Shown here in pieces: positions 1-9,298 of a stretch of DNA of 24,928 nucleotides. Below the pieces are notes generated by a model. It was not told where the DNA came from. It saw only the letters and a program-made list of their open reading frames with translations, and made no database searches. The position numbers and the translations under genes are program-made. The stretch is from Campylobacter sp. (lineage in GTDB: Bacteria; Campylobacterota; Campylobacteria; Campylobacterales; Campylobacteraceae), in the NCBI GenBank assembly GCA_017940085.1, contig JAGAZK010000105.1, positions 1 to 24,928 on the forward strand. The letters run 5' to 3'. How positions within the stretch are numbered: the first letter of the stretch is position 1; the number at the start of each line of letters is the position of its first letter.

Positions 1-1
1 A

Positions 2-175
2 ACGCTAATTTCGCAAAAAGCAAGAGAATTTGGCGTGGATTTCGCACAAAATGAAAATATTTTAAAAATGCTTTTTGAAACACATTTAAAAGCAGATAAA
101 GGCGATTTTGAAGCGATAAAAGAGATTTTTAAAGCCTTAGAGATTATCAAAACAAATTCCCAAATGAGCGGATGA
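2..175 (+). CDS. C-terminal fragment of an unidentified protein (possibly 3-hydroxyisobutyrate dehydrogenase-like)
   Basis: An open frame enters from the left edge and ends at TGA 173-175, giving 57 residues that close with NSQMSG. The visible part is helical. The pattern KAREFGV followed by LFE and then KGDFEAIKEIFKAL resembles the C-terminal helical domain of the 6-phosphogluconate/3-hydroxyisobutyrate dehydrogenase family, where an A-x-E-x-G-V segment is followed by a G-D-x-x-A-I segment. The catalytic and NAD-binding parts lie outside the window, so this is a weak family guess only. The gene is convergent with hicB, the stop codons being separated by 7 bases. It is the only protein gene on the plus strand that I can support. 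Confidence 0.5.
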   Translation, partial: TLISQKAREFGVDFAQNENILKMLFETHLKADKGDFEAIKEIFKALEIIKTNSQMSG

Positions 176-182
176 GAGCTTT

Positions 183-536
183 TTATGAATTTAATTGAAT
201 TTTGTTTTTGATAATATATGCCGCAGCTTTATCTAAAAATACAGAGCGATTTGAGCTGATTTTTTTGATAGCTTTTAAAGTGCTTTGCCTAATCAAAACT
301 GAAACTCTTTGTTTTTTATCTTCAACAATTGGTTCTTTTATTTGTTCATTTGCTGCCAAACACTCTTCAATTAAGCTTTTAAAAGCTTTATTGAAATCAT
401 TTATAGCTTCTATTTGCGTATCACCAGCTCCGACAACTTTTGGATACTCTCTATAATAAGCTATAAAATAATCATCTTCTTTTTGAACAATTAGTTTATA
501 TGGCAAATTTAGATAATATTTTAAATCTTTTTTCAT
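183..536 (-). CDS. hicB: HicB-family antitoxin
   Basis: The gene encodes 117 residues. An N-terminal HicB-type fold runs from about residue 10 to 65, with the LIVQKEDDYFIAYYREYP strand pair, a PKVVGAGDT turn and an amphipathic helix. A C-terminal segment from about residue 75 (RVSVLIRQSTLKAIKK) looks like a ribbon-helix-helix DNA-binding domain. In the HicAB family, HicB neutralises the HicA mRNA-targeting toxin and represses the shared promoter. The ATG overlaps the hicA stop by 4 bases (ATGA) and lies behind an AAGGAC ribosome site inside the end of hicA, which implies translational coupling. The toxin-first order is usual for hicAB. The family call rests on pattern recognition and on the neighbouring HicA. 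Confidence 0.82.
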   Translation of the reverse strand: MKKDLKYYLNLPYKLIVQKEDDYFIAYYREYPKVVGAGDTQIEAINDFNKAFKSLIEECLAANEQIKEPIVEDKKQRVSVLIRQSTLKAIKKISSNRSVFLDKAAAYIIKNKIQLNS

Positions 537-775
537 TTTTTGTCCTTTTTTTCGTAAGCTTCAATGACAAATTTAACATAGATTGGCTTTACGGGATTAT
601 GTTTAGGTATGGTAATATTGTCAAAACCTTTTTTGCGAAAAGTTCTATGACTAGTGCCTTTAACCAAACTTTCATACTCTAACGCAAATAAAATCTTTTC
701 TAAAATCTCAAATTTAACATCAGCTTTTGAATTTTTTAGTTTTTCAATCTCTTTCTCTAGGCGTTTTTCGTTCAT
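533..775 (-). CDS. hicA: HicA-family mRNA-interferase toxin
   Basis: The gene encodes 80 residues with the HicA signature: GTSHRTFRKKG around residues 40-50, whose H43 is in the place of the catalytic histidine, then the strand NITIPKH and a KPIYVKFVIEAY tail. Family members are double-stranded-RNA-binding-like ribonucleases that cut mRNA when free of HicB. The N-terminus (first 20 residues, Lys/Glu-rich) is longer than in minimal HicA proteins. It overlaps hicB by 4 bases, and a TATAAT-like -10 lies about 34 bases upstream. The pair sits between the pglB operon and the convergent left-edge gene, a typical accessory insertion point. No frame damage is visible, so the module looks intact. Confidence 0.82.
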   Translation of the reverse strand: MNEKRLEKEIEKLKNSKADVKFEILEKILFALEYESLVKGTSHRTFRKKGFDNITIPKHNPVKPIYVKFVIEAYEKKDKK

Positions 776-807
776 ATTTTTTTCGTATTTACTAATTTAA
801 TGCATAC

Positions 808-817
808 TATTATAATA
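808..817 (-). promoter_or_regulatory. Probable hicAB promoter -10 with palindrome
   Basis: On the minus strand TATAAT (809-814) lies within the 10-bp palindrome TATTATAATA, 33 bases upstream of the hicA ATG. This fits a sigma-70 -10 box that a HicB ribbon-helix-helix repressor could cover. No convincing -35 is seen, which is normal in Campylobacter. The operator role is inferred. Confidence 0.45.
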
Positions 818-835
818 CATATTTTCAAATTTATC

Positions 836-875
836 AAATTTACAAGCTAAATTTACTTTTTGAGCTTGTAAATTT
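836..875 (-). terminator. 13-bp hairpin spanning the pglB stop codon
   Basis: Perfect inverted arms at 836-848 and 863-875 (AAATTTACAAGCT and its complement) flank a 14-base loop that contains the pglB stop codon. The upstream arm on the mRNA is the last coding part of pglB. No T-run follows on the minus strand, so it is not a classical intrinsic terminator. It may stabilise the operon 3' end or slow transcription. Confidence 0.4.
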
Positions 876-3129
876 TGAGCATTCCGCCTTCAGACAAAAT
901 TGGCTCAAACAAGTCGTGATCGTAATTTTCAAGCAAATATAATTGAATAAATGTGCTATTAAATATTTCTTTATCCATTACAAAAATTCGCCCAAAATCA
1001 GGTTGAAGTATCACGAAAAGTTCGCCCAAACTATCAAAATTATAAATAGTTTTTTTAGGTCTCATGGCAAAATCATAAGTGATTTGGATAAATGTATTTA
1101 CTGGACGGCGAATTTGTCTATCATAAATAAATTTCAAATCTTTTTGGATCACCATATCTGGATTGACGATGATATTTCCATTATTATCAACTCTTGGATA
1201 AGATTGAATAAATGTAAAAGGACCAAATGAATCTCCATTTCTAAGATCAAGTCTTGAAAATCTAGAAATTGTCGGCAAAATATCAAGCATACGATCTGGC
1301 AAGAAATAGTAAATTTCCCTAGTTTTTGGCGGTAATTTGACTTTGTTGATATTTGAGACGAAATCATTTGGATCGCTAAAATTGTAATCTTTCATCATTT
1401 GTGATAATAATTGCTCAGATGATTGATTTTGGAAGCTTTTTTCTTTGTATTCTACTGATAGTCTTGCCATATTTGCTGAATAAATTTGCGGTTTTAAAAG
1501 TCCATAACTAACAAAAAAATTATCATCTCCGCTGTGTCTGCCACCGTCAATCAAAGTCTTGACATCGCTATAATATTTAATCGCATACCCATAATCCCAC
1601 CAAGCAAATACATAATCTTCTCTGCTTGATTGATTTTTTAGCTTTTCAAGTGCATTAGCTTCTACACTCAAAAGCACGGTTGGGCCTTTGTAAGCGTTGA
1701 TATGTAAAAACGCTGGTATCAAAGAATAAAGCGTAATTACAAAAAGCAAGATTAAATTTGGGATTTTGAAATTTTTAAGAGCAAAAATGCCAAAAAACAC
1801 GCCAAATGCAATAATAATAGTGATTAAATAGATTAAATTTGTTTGTTCGTTGGAAGTAGATTTGAAATAAACAAAACAAATTAATGGCAAAATGCCAAGC
1901 AATAAAAATATAATTGAAGTTGGTTTGGCAAATTTATTATCAATTTGTATTTTCCAAACTGCCCAATTTAATAAATACCCAAACCCAAAAGCCATTACAG
2001 GTATCGCATAAATCGTCCATCTAAGACCAAAAAACAAAGCCATAAACCCAAATCCAATCACAGGCAAAGCCACTAAAAATACGCGTTTTTGATAGCACAA
2101 AAAGCCGTATCCGAGTAAAGAAAATATAAAAACTAGCCAGTGATTGCTAATTCTCTCGCAAAAATACGCCAAATCAATATCTCCTAGCTCACTGATAGTC
2201 TTAGAGACATTGTAAAAATAAATTTCACTTCCTACAACACTACTTGGCGAGAAATAAGAATTGATCGAGCCTAAAATGCCTGGGATATTTAAAGTAGCTA
2301 AAAATACTCCCAAAACACCTATAAAAAACACAACAAAAATTTTCGCACTCAAATATTCATACTTGACAATCACTAAAAGCAAAGTTATAAGAGCCATTTT
2401 TTCTATGACTGGGATATTGCAAAGTCCAGCCAATCCAAACATAATAAAAAATAAATTGCGTCTGTCTCTATCAAAAATAATTGCCCACAAAACAAAAAAC
2501 GCAAGCAAACTAAGGCTAACATATCTACTTGATGGGTGCCACCAAAGATTTAATAAAAACGAAAATGAAATCACAAAGCACGAAATTAGATCTTTTTTGA
2601 TACTAAACCTTACAACTGCCCACAGACAAAACGCCACAAAAACGATATTTAGCATATCTGTATCTAAATATCCTGCCATTGTGCGATTATAATAACTATG
2701 AGTAATAACTGAAATCAAAGCTGCGATTAAGCCTACACCTTTATTGCCGATTTCTCTACCCATTAATATGAGCGGAATGACAATCAAAGAGCTACAAAAT
2801 ACACTCAAATACAGCAAAATGCTCTCAAATTTAAATATCCCAAAACTAGCAATAATATAAATAAGCTTAGAAAGTGGGAGTGTAATCGGGCTAAAATCAT
2901 TGTCTTGATGAAATCCAGCAAGCAAATCCCTAGCACCCTCAGCAAAATAATAGCCGTCATTTGTATTTATCATAATTTGACCATTAAAAGCAAATTCGCT
3001 GATTTTATCGGCATAAACAATCCACTCATACCTACAAATAACACCAAAAGCAAAAGCTAAAATAATAAATAAAATTGTTTTGCTTTGTAGTAAATGTCGC
3101 AAATTAAATAAGCTCTGTAAATTTTGCAT
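853..3129 (-). CDS. pglB: Oligosaccharyltransferase PglB (N-linked protein glycosylation)
   Basis: This inner-membrane enzyme transfers a lipid-linked glycan to Asn of D/E-X-N-X-S/T sequons in the periplasm. It has 758 residues: a multi-spanning N-terminal part to about 478, then a periplasmic domain. Key motifs are present: D58 in TNDGY, the DTD motif (D156, D158), E314 in the loop TISE, R326 in CERIS (aligned with the arginine that reads the -2 acidic residue in C. jejuni/C. lari PglB), WWDYGY at 510-515, and MxxI at M614-I617. C. jejuni PglB has 713 residues. The extra length lies mainly between 403 and 478, where three hydrophobic helices replace one. The ATG follows AAGGAC. It is the last gene of the der operon, behind gne. 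No other pgl genes are in the window. Confidence 0.96.
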   Translation of the reverse strand: MQNLQSLFNLRHLLQSKTILFIILAFAFGVICRYEWIVYADKISEFAFNGQIMINTNDGYYFAEGARDLLAGFHQDNDFSPITLPLSKLIYIIASFGIFKFESILLYLSVFCSSLIVIPLILMGREIGNKGVGLIAALISVITHSYYNRTMAGYLDTDMLNIVFVAFCLWAVVRFSIKKDLISCFVISFSFLLNLWWHPSSRYVSLSLLAFFVLWAIIFDRDRRNLFFIMFGLAGLCNIPVIEKMALITLLLVIVKYEYLSAKIFVVFFIGVLGVFLATLNIPGILGSINSYFSPSSVVGSEIYFYNVSKTISELGDIDLAYFCERISNHWLVFIFSLLGYGFLCYQKRVFLVALPVIGFGFMALFFGLRWTIYAIPVMAFGFGYLLNWAVWKIQIDNKFAKPTSIIFLLLGILPLICFVYFKSTSNEQTNLIYLITIIIAFGVFFGIFALKNFKIPNLILLFVITLYSLIPAFLHINAYKGPTVLLSVEANALEKLKNQSSREDYVFAWWDYGYAIKYYSDVKTLIDGGRHSGDDNFFVSYGLLKPQIYSANMARLSVEYKEKSFQNQSSEQLLSQMMKDYNFSDPNDFVSNINKVKLPPKTREIYYFLPDRMLDILPTISRFSRLDLRNGDSFGPFTFIQSYPRVDNNGNIIVNPDMVIQKDLKFIYDRQIRRPVNTFIQITYDFAMRPKKTIYNFDSLGELFVILQPDFGRIFVMDKEIFNSTFIQLYLLENYDHDLFEPILSEGGMLKIYKLKK

Positions 3130-3162
3130 AAATTTTGTCCTTTTAAATTTCGTTAATTTAAC

Positions 3163-3209
3163 AAATTTGATTAAATTTAATTGATTTTTGTGTTAAATTT
3201 GATTAAATT
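3163..3209. repeat. Direct AAATTTGATTAAATTT elements between gne and pglB
   Basis: AAATTTGATTAAATTT at 3163-3178 is followed by a 15-base copy at 3195-3209 that overlaps the gne stop codon. The same word recurs at 11107-11165 and 18002-18038. Function is unknown. Confidence 0.7.
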
Positions 3210-4198
3210 GTCTTTTTCTCCCAATTCAACGCACTTTTTATGATTGTCTCTAAATTTTCATATTTTGGGCTCCAATTTGTTTTTTGGCGAAGTTTGTCAG
3301 CTTTGGAGATTAAAATTGCTGGATCGCCCACTCTTCTGGGTGCGATTTTGACCTTAAAATCCACGCCACTTACTTTTTTGGCACATTCAATCACTTCTTT
3401 TACGCTAAAACCTTTGCCATAGCCAACATTGAAAATCTCGCTTTTATTTTCATTTTGCAAATATTCAAGCACTGATAAATGCGCACTTGCAAGGTCTTGG
3501 ACATGAATATAATCCCTAATACAAGTCCCGTCATTTGTAGGATAATCATCGCCAAAAATACTCATTTCATTTCTTTTGCCGACAATTGTTTGGGTGGCGA
3601 CTTTGATTAAATGCGTGGCATTTGGATAATTTTGACCGATAATTCCGTCATTTGAAGCACCTGCGACATTGAAATATCGCAAAATCCCGTATTTAAAATG
3701 CTCATTTGCCAAAGCAGCATCTTTTAAAATCCACTCGCTCATAAGTTTGCTTCTACCATAAGGATTTATTGGATTTTGCTCACTTTCTTCGCTCACAATG
3801 CCATTTTTTGGCTCTCCATAAGTAGCAGCAGTAGAGCTAAAAATAAATTTACTAACTCCATTTTGGACGGCTAAATTTATTAAATTTGCTGTGTTTGCGG
3901 TGTTGTTTAGATAATATTTAAGTGGATTTTGCATACTTTCAAACACTTCAATAAACGCAGCAAAATGGATAATAGCTTCAATTTTTTTATTAATTAAAAT
4001 TTGCTTGATTTGGTCTAAATTTGCTAAATCACACTCAAAAAATTCAAACTCACCTATATTTTGCAATGCCTTTATAGCGTCCATACTGCCACTATAAAGA
4101 TTATCAATCACGCAAATATTGTGTTTTTGCTCATTTAAAAGAAGTTTTAGCACATGAGAGCCGATATATCCAGCACCGCCAGTGATTAAAATATTCAA
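3203..4198 (-). CDS. gne: UDP-GlcNAc/Glc 4-epimerase Gne (GalE family)
   Basis: This cytoplasmic NAD-dependent epimerase interconverts UDP-Glc/UDP-Gal and, in the C. jejuni orthologue, UDP-GlcNAc/UDP-GalNAc. That supplies GalNAc for the N-glycan and surface polysaccharides. It has 331 residues, with the Rossmann motif GGAGYIGSH at 7-15, SSTAATYGEP at 121-130, and the catalytic YxxxK pair Y147/K151. The sequence closely matches my recollection of C. jejuni Gne (328 residues), including IEVFESMQNPLKYY and APRRVGDP. The start is TTG. The final AGG AGA codons of pflB form its Shine-Dalgarno sequence, with the pflB stop between them, so translation should be coupled. It is followed by pglB after 73 bases, an N-glycosylation pair. 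Confidence 0.92.
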   Translation of the reverse strand: MNILITGGAGYIGSHVLKLLLNEQKHNICVIDNLYSGSMDAIKALQNIGEFEFFECDLANLDQIKQILINKKIEAIIHFAAFIEVFESMQNPLKYYLNNTANTANLINLAVQNGVSKFIFSSTAATYGEPKNGIVSEESEQNPINPYGRSKLMSEWILKDAALANEHFKYGILRYFNVAGASNDGIIGQNYPNATHLIKVATQTIVGKRNEMSIFGDDYPTNDGTCIRDYIHVQDLASAHLSVLEYLQNENKSEIFNVGYGKGFSVKEVIECAKKVSGVDFKVKIAPRRVGDPAILISKADKLRQKTNWSPKYENLETIIKSALNWEKKTI

Positions 4199-4200
4199 AT

Positions 4201-6555
4201 TTATCTCCTTAAATTAAATGTAAAAAATTGGCTTGAAAACTCGATATTTCCAAGCGATGAGTATTGAGCTGCGGCTGCTGGGATATTTCCTACTTCTTGA
4301 TACAAAAGCCCTAGTGCCATACGAATTTCAGGTGCTCTTGGGTTTGTGAGTTTGCCAAGCTCCAAATAAGCAATAGCATTATCAGGGTGCGATGAGCCTA
4401 TACTTGCTACAGCTGCATAAAATAGTGTATTTGCGTCATTGATTTTGTAATTATAAACCAAATCATTGTAAATTTCATAAGCTTCTTGGTAATTACCAGT
4501 AAAAAGATCCAAATATGCCAAAGCTTCCCTAATCTTAGGGCTTTGTGGGGCTTGTTTGAGATCATTTAAAATAAATTCTCTTTGGATACTCACAAGACCT
4601 GAAATTTGAAGTATTTTGACAAATTGTTGTTTTAAAATAGAAGCACCGCCATATAATGCCCTTTTGTCAGCTTTGTCATTGAAAAAATGATATTGAACAG
4701 TGCTAGCAAATTTTTTCACATCTGTGTCAAATTCTTGGACAAAAAACAAAATATTTGCCAAAATATCATCATCTAATTTGTCTTTTAATCTTTTGGTTTT
4801 TTTATCTACTATATCATCTCGTTTGAGTTTGCTTGCGACTATGACATCAAAAGCCAAATTTAGCACATCATCAGACTCATCTTCATCAAGCCAACGATTC
4901 AACGCCCCACTATTATTTCTAAGCAAAAACAACATTGATGAATATAAATTATTTTCGCCCAAACTTGTATCATCATTTATGCTCTCAGTTACTTCGCTAA
5001 GCAGTTTATCATAATCTAGCCCGATAATTTTGGCACAAATAATCGCATACACACCACCAAGATAGTTTTTTGAATTTAAATGATAGCTTTTTATAAAATG
5101 TCTATAAGCACTCGCAAAATCGCCAAATTTAGCATAAGCAAGGGCTAAATCGTGGTGCAAAATAGAATGCCCTTCATAAAGCTGGACTAATTTTTCAAAC
5201 TCGTCAATAGCTGGTTTTAGATTATTATCTAATGCCATTTGGATAATCTCAGAAAGCCTTGCATTGACTTTGGAAACGATTTGACCAGTTTTGAGATAAT
5301 TTTGGGCATTTGTAACTTGATTGGAAATAAAAGTAGAAATGCTACCTTTTTTGATATATTCCATAGATTGTTTGGCATCAAAAACTTCATAAGGTGTGAA
5401 ATAAAAAATCATCTCATAAGAAGTTTGTTCTCCAAACAAAATATCTCTACTAAAGCGTTCTTGAGCGATTTGGATATTGAAAAAATCATCTTTTAAAGCG
5501 ACTTTTAGAGGATATGTTTGAGAAATAAAATCTGAGTTTTCGTCGTTGATTTGTTTAAGAGCTGCCGCAGCTGAGCCAAAATTTGAAATTTTTAGATCAA
5601 TAAAAGCATTTGCGAGTTTGGCTTTGTTGTAGTTTGGATTACTTGCATCAATGCTAAGTAAATGTTTTTTGGCGTTTTGATAATCCCCACTTCTTGCATA
5701 AAGCAAACCAAGCGGTAAATTTGCATTGAAATTTCTAACTTCTTTTAAGCTTTTTAGAGCTTCATCATCTTTGTATAAAAGGGTTTGGATTTTGGCTTCT
5801 AAATACCTAGCTTCGCTAAAAAATTCATCTCCTTGCATAGTTTGGAGAATTTTTAAAGCTTCTTGATAATATCCTTTGTAATAATTGATCAAAGCTCCAT
5901 AATACTTGTATGCGCTTGAATTTGGTGTCAAAAACGCATAAGCCACACCGATATAATACTCAAACAAATTTTTGTTATTCAAATTTAATGCACAAACTGC
6001 AGCATTCAACGCACTTACATCGGCATTTTCTTTGTTGTTGATTGCTTTTTTGAAAGATTCTAATGCTTCATCAAATTTGCCTTGATTCATTTGCGAGACG
6101 CCAAGATTGTAATTTGACATTGATTCATTATAAACAGCGATACTTTCGTAAATTTTCAAAGCTTCTTTGGCATTGCCGTTTTGATAAAGAGAATTTGCTT
6201 TGGTTATTAAATCATCAATTTTGGTTGTGTTGTATTTGTAAGATGGTGTAGCTTCTCTTTGTGGCTCGATAACTTCTTGTGGCTCTGAAATTACAGGCTG
6301 GGCTGGATCTTTTTTGGTAGAAAACACCAAAAGCAAAATAACAGCAAAAAGCAAAAATGTAAATCCACTAATTCCGCCTAAAATAATTATTTTTTTGCTT
6401 AAATTTGCTTGAGTTTCTTGGGGTTGGTCTATGGGCTGGGAAGGCTGGGATTGTTTTTCAAGATCATCTAAAATGATAATCTCATCGTCATCATCTTTTA
6501 AGATCACAACTTCTTGATTTTCGTTTTTTGGTTTTCTATCTTCTATACCTGCCAC
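4201..6555 (-). CDS. pflB: Flagellar motor TPR protein, PflB-like
   Basis: The protein has 784 residues. An acidic cytoplasmic N-terminus (DDDDEIIILDD near 21-31) and a proline/glutamine-rich linker lead to one transmembrane helix at about 55-79. A large, probably periplasmic region of tetratricopeptide-like helical repeats follows, for example about 116-140, 147-172 and near the C-terminus. The gene directly follows serS, the position of Cj0390 in C. jejuni, which I recall as PflB, a motor scaffold protein that helps recruit stators to a wide ring. Start GTG, with TAAGG just upstream overlapping the serS end, 9 bases after serS. Identification depends on synteny, topology and length; the repeat sequence itself is not diagnostic. 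Confidence 0.75.
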   Translation of the reverse strand: MAGIEDRKPKNENQEVVILKDDDDEIIILDDLEKQSQPSQPIDQPQETQANLSKKIIILGGISGFTFLLFAVILLLVFSTKKDPAQPVISEPQEVIEPQREATPSYKYNTTKIDDLITKANSLYQNGNAKEALKIYESIAVYNESMSNYNLGVSQMNQGKFDEALESFKKAINNKENADVSALNAAVCALNLNNKNLFEYYIGVAYAFLTPNSSAYKYYGALINYYKGYYQEALKILQTMQGDEFFSEARYLEAKIQTLLYKDDEALKSLKEVRNFNANLPLGLLYARSGDYQNAKKHLLSIDASNPNYNKAKLANAFIDLKISNFGSAAAALKQINDENSDFISQTYPLKVALKDDFFNIQIAQERFSRDILFGEQTSYEMIFYFTPYEVFDAKQSMEYIKKGSISTFISNQVTNAQNYLKTGQIVSKVNARLSEIIQMALDNNLKPAIDEFEKLVQLYEGHSILHHDLALAYAKFGDFASAYRHFIKSYHLNSKNYLGGVYAIICAKIIGLDYDKLLSEVTESINDDTSLGENNLYSSMLFLLRNNSGALNRWLDEDESDDVLNLAFDVIVASKLKRDDIVDKKTKRLKDKLDDDILANILFFVQEFDTDVKKFASTVQYHFFNDKADKRALYGGASILKQQFVKILQISGLVSIQREFILNDLKQAPQSPKIREALAYLDLFTGNYQEAYEIYNDLVYNYKINDANTLFYAAVASIGSSHPDNAIAYLELGKLTNPRAPEIRMALGLLYQEVGNIPAAAAQYSSLGNIEFSSQFFTFNLRR

Positions 6556-6564
6556 GATTTTGCC

Positions 6565-7809
6565 TTACATATATTTTTTCAAAACACTAGGAATATTTAT
6601 GCTTCCATCTTTGTTTTGGTAATTTTCCATAATCGCTATTAGAGTTCTGCCAACTGCTAAAGACGAGCCATTTAGCGTGTGAGCTAAAATATTTTTGCCC
6701 TCATCTTTGTAGCGGATTTTGGCTCTTCTTGCTTGAAAATCACGAGTATTTGAAATAGAGCTAATTTCTCTAAATTTACCCTGACCCGGTAGCCAAACTT
6801 CAAGATCGATTGTTTTTGCCGCACTAAATCCAAGATCTCCGCTACAAAGCTTCATATGTCTGTGTGGGAGACCCAATTCGCTAAGCATATCAGATGCACA
6901 ATTTACCATAAGTTCTAGCATTTTTTCGCTTTCATCTTGTTTTGTGATAGCCACAAGTTCAACTTTTTCGAATTGGTGTTGGCGAATCATTCCTCTTGTA
7001 TCTTTGCCAGCAGATCCTGCTTCTTGCCTAAAACAAGCTGAATAACAAGTCATTTGGATAGGTAAATTTTGAGCTGGAATTATTTCATCAGCGTATAAAT
7101 TTGTAACAGGAACTTCGCTTGTAGGGATCAAATACAAATTTTCATTTTCGATTTTATACAAATCATCAGCAAATTTAGGCAACTGACCTGTGCCAAAAAG
7201 CGTTTTTGAGCTTACCAAAAATGGCACATTTACAAGCTTAAAGCCCCTTTTTTGGTTAAATTCAATCATATAATCCACCAAAGCCCTTGAAAGCTTAGCT
7301 CCGTCTCCAAACAAAACACTAAATCTAGAACCCGAGATTTTCGCACCCCTTTCAAAATCAATCCAACCTAAATTTACTCCAAGCTCCCAGTGTTCTTTAG
7401 GTGTAAAATCAAATTTTTTTGGCTCTAAGATTCTTTTTATGCAGACATTTTCGTTTTCATCTTCGCCAAGCGGGACATCATCATCGATGATATTTGGGAC
7501 TTTTGCGGCAATTTCATTTAAGCTTTGGTCTAAATTTAAAACAATTTCATTTTGTTTTGAAAGCTTGATTTTGTTTTCTTCAAGCTCTTTTTTTAGCATA
7601 CTAACATTTTCGCCACTTCTTGCTAAGATACCAACTTCTTTTGATTTTGTGTTTTGGATATTTTGGAGATTTTCTAGCTCGTTTTTGGCTGATTTTAGTT
7701 TGTTATAAGTATCTAAAAGCTCTTTTAATACGCCATTATCAACTTTTTTGGCTTTTAGTTTTGCGTTAAATTCATCAAAATTTGTCTCAATTAGCCTTAA
7801 ATTTATCAT
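6565..7809 (-). CDS. serS: Seryl-tRNA synthetase
   Basis: SerRS charges tRNA-Ser, and tRNA-Sec where present, with serine in the cytoplasm. The 414-residue length is normal for the bacterial enzyme. Residues about 25-100 form the Lys/Glu-rich antiparallel coiled coil that grips the long variable arm. Class II motif 2 is seen as [15 protein letters not shown] with [11 protein letters not shown], and motif 3 as [20 protein letters not shown] at 379-398. The ATG follows AAGGACA. It lies 8 bases after trpS and 9 before pflB, in the same operon. A tRNA-Ser gene lies a few kilobases away on the other strand, probably by coincidence. Confidence 0.98.
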   Translation of the reverse strand: MINLRLIETNFDEFNAKLKAKKVDNGVLKELLDTYNKLKSAKNELENLQNIQNTKSKEVGILARSGENVSMLKKELEENKIKLSKQNEIVLNLDQSLNEIAAKVPNIIDDDVPLGEDENENVCIKRILEPKKFDFTPKEHWELGVNLGWIDFERGAKISGSRFSVLFGDGAKLSRALVDYMIEFNQKRGFKLVNVPFLVSSKTLFGTGQLPKFADDLYKIENENLYLIPTSEVPVTNLYADEIIPAQNLPIQMTCYSACFRQEAGSAGKDTRGMIRQHQFEKVELVAITKQDESEKMLELMVNCASDMLSELGLPHRHMKLCSGDLGFSAAKTIDLEVWLPGQGKFREISSISNTRDFQARRAKIRYKDEGKNILAHTLNGSSLAVGRTLIAIMENYQNKDGSINIPSVLKKYM

Positions 7810-7817
7810 TTTTGTCC

Positions 7818-8789
7818 TTATTTGTAAATTCCTACCAAATCACGCACTTGTCGCATTTTTTCGTTTGCGATTTTACTAGCTTTTAATGCACCTTGATTTA
7901 GTATTTCATAGACTTTGTTTTTATTATTTGTAAAATAATCAAATTTATCTCTAGCTTCGCTAAAATATTCCCAAACCAAGTCGTTTAAATAAGCTTTGAA
8001 ATGCCCGTGTCCTTCGCCACCTTTTTCGTATCTTAGGCGAAGTAAATTTTGTCCATTTTCATCTAAGAATAATTTTGCGATATTAAAAACATTACAATTT
8101 TGCCAGTCTTTTGGAGCTTCGAGTGGCTCAGAGCTTGTAACAATAGAGCCAATTTGTTTTTTTAGAGTTTTGGCATCGCTAAAAATATCAACCGTATTTC
8201 CATAACTCTTGCTCATTTTCGCTCCGTCAGTTCCTGGAATTACTGCGATATTTTCACTCACTTTAGCTTCAGGCAAAACAAAAACTTCGCCAAATTTATT
8301 ATTAAATTTAATTGCTAAATCTCTTGCGATTTCTACATGTTGGATTTGGTCTTTGCCTACAGGCACGGCATTTGAATCATAGAGCAAAATATCTGCTGCC
8401 ATCAAAATCGGATAAGAAAAAAGCCCATGATGGGCCTCGAGTCCTTTTGCAACCTTGTCTTTGTATGCATGAGCTCTCTCAACCAAACCCATAGGTGTAA
8501 GCTGGGAGAGTATCCAATACAATTCCAAGACTTCTTTGACATCACTTTGCACCCAAAATGTGGATTTTTCGGGCTTGATTCCAAGTGCCAAAAACGCACA
8601 AGCAGCTTCAAAAGTGCTTTGTTTGAGTTTGTGGCTATCATTTAGCGAAGTCATCGCATGATAATTTGCAATAAATATAAACATATCGCAATCGCTGTTA
8701 TTTTGTGCTTCTACCATAGGTTTGATACTGGCAAAATAATTTCCCAAATGCAGTTTGCCCGAAGGCTGAAGCCCAGTGAGAGTTCTCAA
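7818..8789 (-). CDS. trpS: Tryptophanyl-tRNA synthetase
   Basis: A class I aminoacyl-tRNA synthetase of 323 residues, within the usual range of 320-340. The HIGH-like motif is [10 protein letters not shown] at 9-18, and KMSKS is at 191-195. [10 protein letters not shown] and [14 protein letters not shown] are typical of TrpRS. The start is TTG: its TTGA overlaps the aroK stop TGA by 4 bases, and [11 protein letters not shown] matches the normal N-terminus of the family, so no upstream start is needed. The order aroK-trpS-serS is the same as in C. jejuni. Confidence 0.98.
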   Translation of the reverse strand: MRTLTGLQPSGKLHLGNYFASIKPMVEAQNNSDCDMFIFIANYHAMTSLNDSHKLKQSTFEAACAFLALGIKPEKSTFWVQSDVKEVLELYWILSQLTPMGLVERAHAYKDKVAKGLEAHHGLFSYPILMAADILLYDSNAVPVGKDQIQHVEIARDLAIKFNNKFGEVFVLPEAKVSENIAVIPGTDGAKMSKSYGNTVDIFSDAKTLKKQIGSIVTSSEPLEAPKDWQNCNVFNIAKLFLDENGQNLLRLRYEKGGEGHGHFKAYLNDLVWEYFSEARDKFDYFTNNKNKVYEILNQGALKASKIANEKMRQVRDLVGIYK

Positions 8790-9298
8790 ATTTGATCCTT
8801 TAAATTTAATATTTTTTGTGCGATTTGCTCAATACTTTGATTATCGCAATCTATGATAAAATCGGCTTTTTTCGCATATTCATCTTTGCGTTTTTCAAAC
8901 AATTCTTTGGCCTTATTTAAATCACTCAAAAGCGGTCTTTTAGCAAACTTTTTTTGGGCATTTGGGCTTGAATTTATTTGATTGATAATATCATCAAAAC
9001 TGCGTTTGAGATAAATAACTGTGCCAATTGAGTTTAGATTATCAACCATATAAAAGCCACCGCCTGTGGAAATTATAGCGTTTTTGACATTGTTTTGTAA
9101 AAAAACCGCTAATTCTTTTTCGATTTGGCGAAATTTGCTCTCTCCAAATTCAGCAAAAATTTGCGGGATTTTTTTATTTAGATGGCTTTGGATCAAATCA
9201 TCGCAATCTAGGGCAAATTTACCACTCATTTGAGCCAAAACTCTAGCCACACTGCCTTTTCCAGCACCCATAAATCCTATCAAAACAATATTATTCAT
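8786..9298 (-). CDS. aroK: Shikimate kinase with an atypical P-loop
   Basis: The enzyme phosphorylates shikimate at the 3-OH in aromatic amino acid synthesis. It has 170 residues. The P-loop is [12 protein letters not shown]: the residue after the lysine is Gly (codon GGC), where most shikimate kinases have Ser or Thr. DCDD near 32-35 is the shikimate-binding acidic motif; FRQIEKE supplies the first substrate arginine, followed by STGGG, KRPLL in the lid and a late RKDEY arginine. The ATG overlaps the 3' end of der by 8 bases. Apart from the P-loop the protein looks complete and active. Confidence 0.93.
   Translation of the reverse strand: MNNIVLIGFMGAGKGSVARVLAQMSGKFALDCDDLIQSHLNKKIPQIFAEFGESKFRQIEKELAVFLQNNVKNAIISTGGGFYMVDNLNSIGTVIYLKRSFDDIINQINSSPNAQKKFAKRPLLSDLNKAKELFEKRKDEYAKKADFIIDCDNQSIEQIAQKILNLKDQI

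Noticed and set aside
2261..2692. Plus-strand frame of 143 codons
   Set aside because: It lies wholly inside pglB on the opposite strand, has no ribosome site and no family pattern.
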